From the NCBI GenBank assembly GCA_051008975.1, contig JBPCXA010000147.1, positions 1-7,372 on the forward strand: DNA of 7,372 bases. Direction: 5' to 3'. The translations under genes and the position numbers were made by a program. Source of the stretch: Persebacter sp051008975. Its GTDB lineage: Bacteria > Pseudomonadota > Gammaproteobacteria > Tethybacterales > Persebacteraceae. Each line of letters starts with the position of its first letter. Positions within the stretch are counted from its first letter, which is position 1. Below the pieces are notes generated by a model. It did not search any database. It was given only the letters and a program-made list of their open reading frames with translations, and had not been told where the DNA came from. Of the stretch, positions 1 to 5,561 are shown one piece after another.

Positions 1-223
1 GGTGCGCCTTGGCGCGTTTTTGCTGCGGACGAATCAGCAGCCAGTAAAACACCGCCATAATCAAAATCAGCGGCAGAAAACTCGCCAGCGGACTGCCGCC
101 GTCCGCCGCGGCGTCCTGCGCGAACGCGAATTCGGCGGCGAATATCGCGGCGGCGGCGACGGCAAAAAGCCGCGCAAAAAACGGCGCGGCGGCGGGCGGA
201 TGAATTTTGTTCATAACCGCCAT
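1..223 (-). CDS. yajC: YajC, Sec translocon accessory subunit (5' part only; runs off left edge)
   Basis: Read leftward, the frame gives 74 residues before the window ends. After an N-terminal stretch with a few basic residues comes a hydrophobic segment (about residues 15-36) ending in AFA-QDA, which resembles a signal-peptide cleavage site. A Gly/Ala/Asp linker follows, then one strong membrane helix (about 47-63) ending in the family hallmark IRPQQKRAK. YajC is a small inner-membrane protein that associates with SecDF and the SecYEG translocon; secD would be expected beyond the left edge, but that is inference. Two in-frame ATGs exist, at 223 and 214. I chose 223 because a GGGGGAG Shine-Dalgarno lies 9 nt before it. 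The start at 214 is possible if the mRNA is leaderless. The gene begins only 4 nt after the stop of the upstream LysE-type gene, so co-transcription is likely. The identity rests mainly on the membrane helix plus RPQQKR signature, which is very characteristic. Confidence 0.9.
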   Translation of the reverse strand, partial: MAVMNKIHPPAAAPFFARLFAVAAAAIFAAEFAFAQDAAADGGSPLASFLPLILIMAVFYWLLIRPQQKRAKAH

Positions 224-239
224 TATATCACACTCCCCC
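222..239 (-). promoter_or_regulatory. yajC start region: Shine-Dalgarno and extended -10-like TGATATAAT
   Basis: On the minus strand GGGGGAG (239-233) sits 9 nt before ATG 223. Between them is TGATATAAT: a TATAAT at 227-222 with the TGn of an extended -10 element, where the TGA is also the stop codon of the preceding gene. No TTGACA-like -35 is visible at 16-18 nt, as usual for extended -10 promoters. If active, the start point would fall near 215, directly before the second ATG (214). The Shine-Dalgarno is clear; promoter activity is inferred. Confidence 0.5.
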
Positions 240-851
240 GTATTCCGCCGCCCGCCGGACGCCCTGCGCGATTAAATACAGCGCGAATCCCGCCAGTAAA
301 AATGCATTGGCGAAACTCATTTTTTTGTCGCCCGCGATTCTCGCGCCTTGTCTGGCGACCGCCGCCCAGAACACCGCCGCCGCCAGATACACCGGCACGC
401 CTAACAGCGCAAACGCCGCGATATTCGCCGCCTCCGACGCGGAAAAATCCGCCGCCAAAGAACCGGCGGGAATGGACAACCACGCTTTCGGATTGCTCCA
501 CACCAAAATCGTCATCGCCTTCCAGTTAAAATCCGCGCCGCCCGCGCCGTCTTTTTTGGCGGAGACGGCGGTTTTGTAGGCGAGATACAACATAAACGCG
601 CCGCCGAAAAAATGCATTCCGATCAACACCGCCGAATGCAGCCCGCCGAGTATGCGGGCGATTCCGGCGGACGCCGCGATAAACGGCAGCCAGCCGGCAA
701 ACATATACACGCCGATATTGCGCGTCAGCCACGCCGCGGAAGCGGTTTTTGCAGTCGCCATATACGCCAGCCACCACGGTCCGACCGAAAACTGAAACGC
801 CGTCCAAAACCACAACACCGCGGCGAAAGATTCGGCGGCGGCGGCGGACAT
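228..851 (-). CDS. LysE/RhtB-family membrane exporter (substrate unknown)
   Basis: This 207-residue protein is very hydrophobic, with about six likely membrane segments near residues 11-30, 43-65, 74-94, 111-133, 143-166 and 179-197. Length and layout are those of the LysE/RhtB superfamily, inner-membrane exporters of amino acids and other small metabolites. Family-like motifs are SVGPWW (22-27, in place of the common PGP near the first helix), GGAFMLYLAYK (83-93) and WSNPKAW (118-124, the usual NPK motif of the fourth helix). A longer reading frame extends upstream but lies inside ribE; the start at 851 fits the family length. Its ATG overlaps the ribE stop as TAATG, and its own Shine-Dalgarno is poor (GGGCGG about 12 nt upstream), so translation by coupling to ribE is likely. 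yajC follows 4 nt later. The substrate cannot be read from sequence. It is only distantly like the ArgO-type protein at 5562-6176. Confidence 0.8.
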   Translation of the reverse strand: MSAAAAESFAAVLWFWTAFQFSVGPWWLAYMATAKTASAAWLTRNIGVYMFAGWLPFIAASAGIARILGGLHSAVLIGMHFFGGAFMLYLAYKTAVSAKKDGAGGADFNWKAMTILVWSNPKAWLSIPAGSLAADFSASEAANIAAFALLGVPVYLAAAVFWAAVARQGARIAGDKKMSFANAFLLAGFALYLIAQGVRRAAEYGGV

Positions 852-1444
852 TAAAGAACGCCGCCCGCGAGTTTTTGTAAATGTCGCGCCAGCAAATCCG
901 TTTCTATGTTGATTTTGTCGCCGGGGGCGAGACGCCCCAAAGTCGTCGCCGCCAAAGTGTGCGGGACGAGTTGCACGGCGAATTCGCAATCGTCCGCCGC
1001 ATTCACGGTCAGCGATACGCCGGACAAGGCGACCGAACCCTTGACGACGACGAATTTCATCAGCGGCGGCGGCGGCGCGAAAACCGCCGTCCGTCCGCCG
1101 TCCCCGGTGTTTTCCGCGCGGACGACCCGCGCCGTTCCTTCCACGTGTCCGGAGACGAAATGCCCGCCGAGACGGTCGCCGACGGCGAGCGGATGTTCCA
1201 AATTGACGGCGGCGTCTTTTCGCCATTCCGCGCAACACGCCAGCGTTTCCGAAGACAACGCGGCGGCGAAAGAATCCGCCGCGATTTCCGCCGCCGTCAA
1301 ACATGCGCCGTCCACGGCGATACTGTCGCCGACGCGCGCGCCGTCCAAAAAACCGGCGGGGACGCGGACGCGCATTTTCGCCCCGTCCGTATCGGCGGAA
1401 ATTTCCGCGACAATTCCGCGGGCGGTGATCAATCCGGTAAACAT
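851..1444 (-). CDS. ribE: Riboflavin synthase, alpha chain
   Basis: The enzyme converts two molecules of 6,7-dimethyl-8-ribityllumazine into riboflavin plus a pyrimidine intermediate, the last step of riboflavin synthesis in the cytosol. The 197-residue protein shows the two tandem lumazine-binding barrels. The N-terminal one opens with the canonical MFTGLI and holds VGDSIAVDGACLT (38-50), with the conserved Cys at 48. The linker GGHFVSGHVEG (93-103) leads to the second barrel with KGSVALSGVSLTVN (135-148) and LVPHTLAATTLG (159-170), and a C-terminal helix ETDLLARHLQKL (181-192) of the type used for trimerisation. Length is slightly below the usual 200-215. The start is ATG 1444, giving MFTGLI at the N-terminus; an earlier in-frame ATG (1468) overlaps the Shine-Dalgarno and the tRNA CCA and is rejected. 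The gene lies 24 nt after a tRNA-Ile gene and overlaps the next gene by TAATG. No other riboflavin genes are present. The symbol ribC is used in some species. Confidence 0.95.
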   Translation of the reverse strand: MFTGLITARGIVAEISADTDGAKMRVRVPAGFLDGARVGDSIAVDGACLTAAEIAADSFAAALSSETLACCAEWRKDAAVNLEHPLAVGDRLGGHFVSGHVEGTARVVRAENTGDGGRTAVFAPPPPLMKFVVVKGSVALSGVSLTVNAADDCEFAVQLVPHTLAATTLGRLAPGDKINIETDLLARHLQKLAGGVL

Positions 1445-1455
1445 AAGCGAATACA

Positions 1456-1461
1456 CTCCCC
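1456..1461 (-). promoter_or_regulatory. Ribosome binding site of ribE
   Basis: GGGGAG on the minus strand, 11 nt before ATG 1444. It supports the MFTG start over the longer frame. The whole distance from the tRNA 3' end to the start codon is 24 nt, so there is no room for an FMN riboswitch in the leader. Confidence 0.7.
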
Positions 1462-1468
1462 GCGCCAA

Positions 1469-1545
1469 TGGTGGGTCTGGTAGGACTTGAACCTACGACC
1501 CCACGCTTATCAAGCGTGTGCTCTGACCAGCTGAGCTACAGACCC
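1469..1545 (-). tRNA. tRNA-Ile (anticodon GAU)
   Basis: The minus strand folds into a complete 77-nt cloverleaf. The acceptor stem GGGTCTG pairs with CAGACCC. The D arm is GCTC/GAGC with a 9-nt loop containing GG. The anticodon stem CACGC/GCGTG encloses TTGATAA, giving anticodon GAT at 1511-1509. The variable loop has 5 nt, and the T arm GTAGG/CCTAC has loop TTCAAGT. The discriminator is A at 1472, and CCA is encoded (1471-1469). GAU tRNA-Ile decodes AUC and AUU. In most bacteria this tRNA lies between 16S and 23S rRNA genes; here it stands alone, right upstream of ribE and divergent from dnaE. All stems are fully paired, so the gene appears functional. Confidence 0.98.
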
Positions 1546-1560
1546 GCGCGGCAATTGCGC

Positions 1561-1590
1561 ATTATATCGCGTTTCGCGGCGGTTTTGCAA
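1561..1590 (-). promoter_or_regulatory. Sigma70-type promoter of tRNA-Ile (and probably the ribE cluster)
   Basis: On the minus strand a -35 TTGCAA (1590-1585) and a perfect -10 TATAAT (1566-1561) are separated by 18 nt. The start point is predicted near 1554, leaving a leader of about 9 nt before the tRNA 5' end at 1545, to be removed by RNase P. The bases just after the -10 (GCGC) are GC-rich, as in stringently controlled stable-RNA promoters. A palindrome GCAATTGC covers the predicted start (1551-1558); whether it is an operator or chance is unknown. Confidence 0.8.
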
Positions 1591-1704
1591 TTCAATTCCG
1601 GCGGCGGACGGTTTTCGCACGGATTTTTGCGCGAATAAAAACGAAACGAATTTGGGGCGCACGGCGGAAAAATTTCGCGTCCGCGCCGCCGCCGGATTCC
1701 GGTT

Positions 1705-1710
1705 TATAAT
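1705..1710 (+). promoter_or_regulatory. Candidate -10 box of dnaE (predicts a leaderless mRNA)
   Basis: A perfect TATAAT ends 7 nt before ATG 1718. With normal -10 to start-point spacing, transcription would begin at about 1716-1718, at or next to the start codon. There is no Shine-Dalgarno in the preceding bases, which fits a leaderless mRNA. The weak point is the -35: at 16-18 nt upstream only GC-rich sequence is present. The 115 bp between this box and the tRNA promoter show nothing else convincing. Confidence 0.5.
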
Positions 1711-1717
1711 GGCGGCG

Positions 1718-4700
1718 ATGGCGGCACAGAATTCATTCGTACATTTGCGCGTACATAGCGAATACTCGGTCAGCGAGGGCGCGGCGCGGTTGTCGCCGAA
1801 AAACAAAAACGACGACGACACCGTCGTCCGCCGCGCCGCCGAATTGGAAATGCCCGCGCTCGGACTCGCCGATTTGGGGAATATATTCGGCGCCGTGAAG
1901 TTTTTTGAATCGTGCCGCGGATTCGGCGTAAAACCGGTCATCGGCTGCGAAACGCCGCTTTCCGGCGGCGAAGACGGCGGCGCGCATCATTTGCTGCTGT
2001 TGTGCGCCGACGCCGGCGGTTATCGCAATTTGAATCGGCTGCTGACCCGCGCCTACGACGGCAACGGCGGGCGCGTCAATCCGGAATGGCTGCGCGGCGA
2101 AGACAACCGCGGACTGCTCGCGCTTTCCGGCGGCGTCCGCGGCGAAATCGGAATCGCCCTGAAACGCGGCGACGAAAAACGCGCCGCCGCCGCCGCCGGA
2201 AAATGGGCGGAATGTTTCGGCGACCGGTTTTATGTGGAGGCGTGGCGCGCAGCGGAGGACGACGACGGCGCGGCGGCGGCGGCTTCGGCGGTGGCGGCGA
2301 AAATCAACGCGCCGCTGGTGGCGACCCATCCGGTGCAGTGCGCGCGCGCGGAGGATTTGCAGACGCTGGAAATCCGCCGCTGCATCGCCCACAACTGGCT
2401 GCTGGGCGCGGACAATCGCGACCGTCCGTTCGCCGACCCGCCGTATTTGCTGGACGCGGCGGAAATGCGGCGGCGTTTCGCCGACATGCCGGACGCCTTG
2501 GAAAACAGCGCGGACATCGCGCGGCGGTGCAATTTCGCCTATCCGCCGCCGCGTCCGCATTTGCCGAAAATGGACATCCCCGGCGGCAAATCGGCGGCGG
2601 ACATTCTCGCGCAAACGGCGCGCGAAGGTCTGCAAAAACGCGGCGTGCCGCCGGGCGAAGAAGAACGATACGCCGAACGTCTGCAGTACGAATTGGACAT
2701 TATTACGGGAATGGGCTACGCCGATTATTATTTGATTGTCGCCGATTTTGTCGGCTGGGCGCGGGGGCGGGGCATTCCGGTCGGACCGGGGCGCGGTTCC
2801 GGGGCGGGTTCTTTGGTCGCCTATTCCATCGGCATCACCGAGCTGGACCCGATTTTTCACGGACTTTTGTTTGAGCGGTTTTTGAATCCGGAGCGCGTAT
2901 CTTTGCCGGATTTTGACATTGATTTTTGCGTGGACGGGCGCGACCGCGTGATTGAATATGTCGCCGAAAAATACGGCGCGGAGCGGGTGTCGCAAATCGT
3001 CACGTTCGGGCAAATCGGCGCGCGCAGCGCGGTGCGCGACGTGGGAAGGGTGCTGGGCTATCCCTATTCGCTGTGCGACCGGGTGGCGCGCGCGATTCCC
3101 GGCACGCCGGACATGACGATAGACCGGGCGCTGGAAGAATCGGCGCAACTGCGCGACGAATCCGAATCCAACGGGGAGGTGCGGGATTTGCTCGCGCTGT
3201 CGCGAAAAGTGGAGGGATTGCCGCGCAACATCGGCACCCACGCCGGCGGCGTTTTGATTGCGCCGGAGCCGATCGTCAATTACTGTCCGCTGTACGCCGC
3301 CGCCGACACGAATAGTATGGTGAGCCAGATGGATATGGCGGACATTGAAAAAATCGGACTCGTCAAGTTTGATTTTTTGGGACTGAAAACGCTGACTATT
3401 TTGGCGCGCGCCGAGGAAATGCTGCGCGAAATCGGCGCGCTGCCGGAGGAATTCTCGCTGGAAAAAATTCCGACGGACGACGCGAAGGCGTACGAAATTT
3501 ACGGTCGCGGCGAATTAAAGGGCGTATTCCAGTGCGAATCGCGCGGGATGTGCGAAATGATGCGGCGCGTAAAACCCGACCGTTTCGGCGACATCGTCGC
3601 GCTCATCGCGCTGTATCGTCCGGGGCCGATGCAGTTTATGGACGAGTTTATCGACGGCAAGCACGGGCGGCGGCGAATTACGTATCCGCATCCGGCTTTG
3701 GAAGAATCGCTCGCCGAAACTTACGGGGTGTGGGTGTATCAGGAGCAGGTGATGGAAACCGCGCGCCGCGTCGCCGGCTATTCGCTGGGCGAGGCGGATT
3801 TGCTGCGCCGCGCGATGGGCAAGAAAAAACCGGACGAAATGAAACAACAGCGCGACCGTTTCGTGCGCGGCGCCGAAAAAACAATGCGGCGGGCGGACGC
3901 CGAACAATTGTTCGACAAACTCGCGCGTTTCGCCGAATACGGTTTTCCGAAGGCGCACGCCGCCGCGTACGCGCTGGTGTCGTATCGCACGGCGTATTTC
4001 AAGGCGCACTATCCGGCGGCGTTGTACGCGGCGGCGATGAGCGTCGCCGGCAACGACCGGGACGTGAAGGAATTCGCCGTGCGCGCGCGCATGGACGGCG
4101 TCCGCCTGCTGCAGCCGGATGTCAACGAGGGGCGGCGCGATTTTTATTTGAACGACGGCGGCGAAATCGTATACGGTCTGAAAGCGTTGAAGGGGGTGGG
4201 CGGCGCGTTCATCAGCGACATCCGCAACGCCAACGAAGACGGCGGGCGTCCGTTTACGAGCATATTTGATTTTTGCCGGCGGCTGTCCGGCGAGCGGATG
4301 GCGACGCAACTGGCGACCGAACATTTAATTTTCGCCGGCGCGTTTGACCGTCTGCACAAAAATCGCGCCGCCGTTTTTGAGACGCTGCCGGCGGCGCGGG
4401 AGGACGCGGCGCGTCCGGGCGACGGACTGTTCGGCGAAAACGCCCTCTCCGACACGCCGCCGTGGGACATGCGCCAGAAATTAATTCACGAACAAAAATC
4501 GCTGGGCTTCGCGCTGAGCGGTTCCTTTTATAAATTGTACGAGGAATTCCTGCGCGACATCGCGCCGCGCCCCGCCGCGCTGGCGGACGCCGATTCGTCC
4601 GGCGGCGGATTTCGCATGGCCGGCATTTTGGGGGGAGTTATCGCCCCGCGCGCGCTGCGCAAACTCGGGCGCAAACTTTTGCTTTTGGAGGACGACGGCA

Positions 4701-5092
4701 CCCCCGAATTTGAAATCTCCGCCGACAACGCCGTCGTGGACGCGCTGGGAAAATTGAAGGAGGGGCGGGAGTTGTTAATTGTGGAGGGGGATTTCGTCCG
4801 CGGACGGCCGCGCGCCTCCGGCGTATGGACTTTGGAAAATTTCATCGCCGCGCGGGCGCGCAAAATCACCGCCCGCTGCGACCGCCGCGCCGACGCCCGC
4901 GCGCTGTGCGAAACCTTGTCGCCGGCGAAGGACGCCGACGGACGCTGCGAAATCGTGCTGGAATACGAGGACGACAATTTGCGGTGCGACCTGTCGCTGG
5001 GCGACAAGTGGCGTCCGGGCGCGTTGCTGTGCGACCGCCTGCGCGCGCACGCCGCCCGCGTCAAAGTTGAATACCGAAGCGCAGATTCCTGA
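1718..5092 (+). CDS. dnaE: DNA polymerase III alpha subunit (replicative polymerase)
   Basis: This is the catalytic subunit of the chromosomal replicase, 1124 residues from ATG 1718 (E. coli: 1160). Domains in order: PHP (about 1-270) opening FVHLRVHSEYS; a C-family polymerase core with the catalytic aspartates D400 and D402 in PDFDIDF and D552 in KFDFLGL, almost at the E. coli positions; conserved LYRPGPMQF (about 632-640), VYQEQVM and YGFPKAHAAAYA (741-752); a helix-hairpin-helix region (about 819-870, GLKALKGVGG); a clamp-motif region GDGLF (901-905); an OB fold (about 965-1050) and the C-terminal region. The PHP metal ligands are partly lost (R11 for the first His, DLGN at 52-55 for DHGN), as in E. 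coli, so proofreading probably relies on a separate DnaQ, not seen here. An in-frame ATG at 1709 would add MAA, but it is part of the TATAAT box; a TTG extension to 1652 is unlikely. The gene diverges from tRNA-Ile and overlaps the dciA-like gene by 32 bp at its 3' end. Confidence 0.97.
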   Translation: MAAQNSFVHLRVHSEYSVSEGAARLSPKNKNDDDTVVRRAAELEMPALGLADLGNIFGAVKFFESCRGFGVKPVIGCETPLSGGEDGGAHHLLLLCADAGGYRNLNRLLTRAYDGNGGRVNPEWLRGEDNRGLLALSGGVRGEIGIALKRGDEKRAAAAAGKWAECFGDRFYVEAWRAAEDDDGAAAAASAVAAKINAPLVATHPVQCARAEDLQTLEIRRCIAHNWLLGADNRDRPFADPPYLLDAAEMRRRFADMPDALENSADIARRCNFAYPPPRPHLPKMDIPGGKSAADILAQTAREGLQKRGVPPGEEERYAERLQYELDIITGMGYADYYLIVADFVGWARGRGIPVGPGRGSGAGSLVAYSIGITELDPIFHGLLFERFLNPERVSLPDFDIDFCVDGRDRVIEYVAEKYGAERVSQIVTFGQIGARSAVRDVGRVLGYPYSLCDRVARAIPGTPDMTIDRALEESAQLRDESESNGEVRDLLALSRKVEGLPRNIGTHAGGVLIAPEPIVNYCPLYAAADTNSMVSQMDMADIEKIGLVKFDFLGLKTLTILARAEEMLREIGALPEEFSLEKIPTDDAKAYEIYGRGELKGVFQCESRGMCEMMRRVKPDRFGDIVALIALYRPGPMQFMDEFIDGKHGRRRITYPHPALEESLAETYGVWVYQEQVMETARRVAGYSLGEADLLRRAMGKKKPDEMKQQRDRFVRGAEKTMRRADAEQLFDKLARFAEYGFPKAHAAAYALVSYRTAYFKAHYPAALYAAAMSVAGNDRDVKEFAVRARMDGVRLLQPDVNEGRRDFYLNDGGEIVYGLKALKGVGGAFISDIRNANEDGGRPFTSIFDFCRRLSGERMATQLATEHLIFAGAFDRLHKNRAAVFETLPAAREDAARPGDGLFGENALSDTPPWDMRQKLIHEQKSLGFALSGSFYKLYEEFLRDIAPRPAALADADSSGGGFRMAGILGGVIAPRALRKLGRKLLLLEDDGTPEFEISADNAVVDALGKLKEGRELLIVEGDFVRGRPRASGVWTLENFIAARARKITARCDRRADARALCETLSPAKDADGRCEIVLEYEDDNLRCDLSLGDKWRPGALLCDRLRAHAARVKVEYRSADS

Positions 5093-5354
5093 GCATCGGA
5101 AACTCGCGCCGCATTTCTTCCAGCAGCGAATTTTGCATCTGCCGCAAACGCGCGCAGGCGGACGAATCGGCGACCGTCAAACGCAACTCGCCGTCCTCGC
5201 AGGACGCCGCGCGGCAGATGATTTCGGCGAATCCGGCGGCGGCGATGCGGCGGCGCGCGACATCCTCCATCCGCGCCAGAAGCGCGGCGCGGCGAATGTT
5301 GTCGCGCCAGTCGCCGCCGGACAATTCGCCCAGCACGTCGTCAATTGTTTTCAT
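5061..5354 (-). CDS. dciA: DciA-like protein (DUF721), probable helicase loader
   Basis: A 97-residue protein. Residues 1-45 are helical and basic (RRAALLARMEDVARRR), followed by a pattern typical of DUF721: GELRLTVADSSACARLRQMQ (about 57-76), then LLEEMRREFP and a final strand LRNLRFGIQL. In the family this reads as strand, small-residue turn with Ala/Trp, helix ARLRQ and C-terminal strand. DciA is the ancestral loader of the replicative helicase DnaB where DnaC is absent. Most DciA proteins are longer, but short proteobacterial versions exist. I recognised it by pattern, not by search, so this is moderately sure. ATG 5354 is preceded at 10 nt by AAGGCGG, a weak Shine-Dalgarno; a TTG further upstream (5390) would add 12 residues. 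The last 32 bp overlap dnaE in antisense. Finding it beside dnaE fits a replication role. Confidence 0.65.
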   Translation of the reverse strand: MKTIDDVLGELSGGDWRDNIRRAALLARMEDVARRRIAAAGFAEIICRAASCEDGELRLTVADSSACARLRQMQNSLLEEMRREFPMLRNLRFGIQL

Positions 5355-5426
5355 CGCCGCGATTCCGCCTTCATAAACGGCAGTGTACAAAATTTCCGCC
5401 TCGTTCGCGCCGCCGAATCATTTGCG

Positions 5427-5481
5427 AATTTTTTTATAAATGAATTACGAAACAAATGCGAGAATTAATTTTTTTACAAAT
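5427..5481. repeat. Two 15-bp AT-rich direct repeats, 40 bp apart, in the dciA-argO spacer
   Basis: AATTTTTTTATAAAT (5427-5441) and AATTTTTTTACAAAT (5467-5481) match at 14 of 15 positions and start exactly 40 bp apart. Each is followed by ACGAAA (5447-5452, 5482-5487) and ATGCG (5456-5460, 5487-5491), with variable gaps. They lie in an AT-rich island of about 70 bp inside GC-rich DNA, between the divergent dciA-like gene and argO. They could be paired operator sites, an UP-like or bent-DNA element, or a decayed duplication. Confidence 0.6.
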
Positions 5482-5523
5482 ACGAAATGCGGCGCGGACG
5501 GACGGCGCGAAACGCCCGCCGGT

Positions 5524-5552
5524 TTTACCGAGGCGAATTGCGGGCGTATAAT
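5524..5552 (+). promoter_or_regulatory. Sigma70-type promoter of the argO-like gene
   Basis: TTTACC (5524-5529, 4 of 6 matches to TTGACA) and a perfect TATAAT (5547-5552) are separated by 17 nt, the ideal spacing. The predicted start point is about 5559, only about 3 nt before ATG 5562, so the mRNA should be nearly leaderless. There is no Shine-Dalgarno in the few bases available. Confidence 0.75.
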
Positions 5553-5561
5553 GCGGCGGCG

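Noticed and set aside
852..1304. N-terminal extension of the LysE/RhtB-type protein into the ribE region
   Set aside because: The extra 151 residues are Arg/Gly-rich shadow of ribE in another frame. The membrane protein has its normal family length from ATG 851.
1445..1468. FMN riboswitch upstream of ribE
   Set aside because: Only 24 nt separate ribE from the tRNA gene, far too little for the roughly 140-nt FMN aptamer, and the preceding sequence is tRNA.
881..1490. Two long plus-strand frames opposite ribE
   Set aside because: Low-complexity translations without any family pattern. ribE on the minus strand has all riboflavin synthase motifs.
1598..1695. Inverted repeat CCGGCGGCGG / CCGCCGCCGG flanking the dnaE upstream region
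   Set aside because: Both arms are GCC/GCG triplet runs that occur throughout the window by composition; the 78-bp separation makes a hairpin unlikely.
1652..1717. dnaE extension from a TTG at 1652
   Set aside because: The added residues do not resemble DnaE, whose conserved part begins FVHLRVHSEYS, and the extension covers the putative -10 box.
1733..3241. Open frame of 502 codons antisense to dnaE
   Set aside because: Its protein is rich in Arg, His and Gln with no recognisable domain. It mirrors the GC-rich codons of dnaE, whose own frame is certain from catalytic motifs. The same applies to frames at 1912-2874 and 3515-4324.
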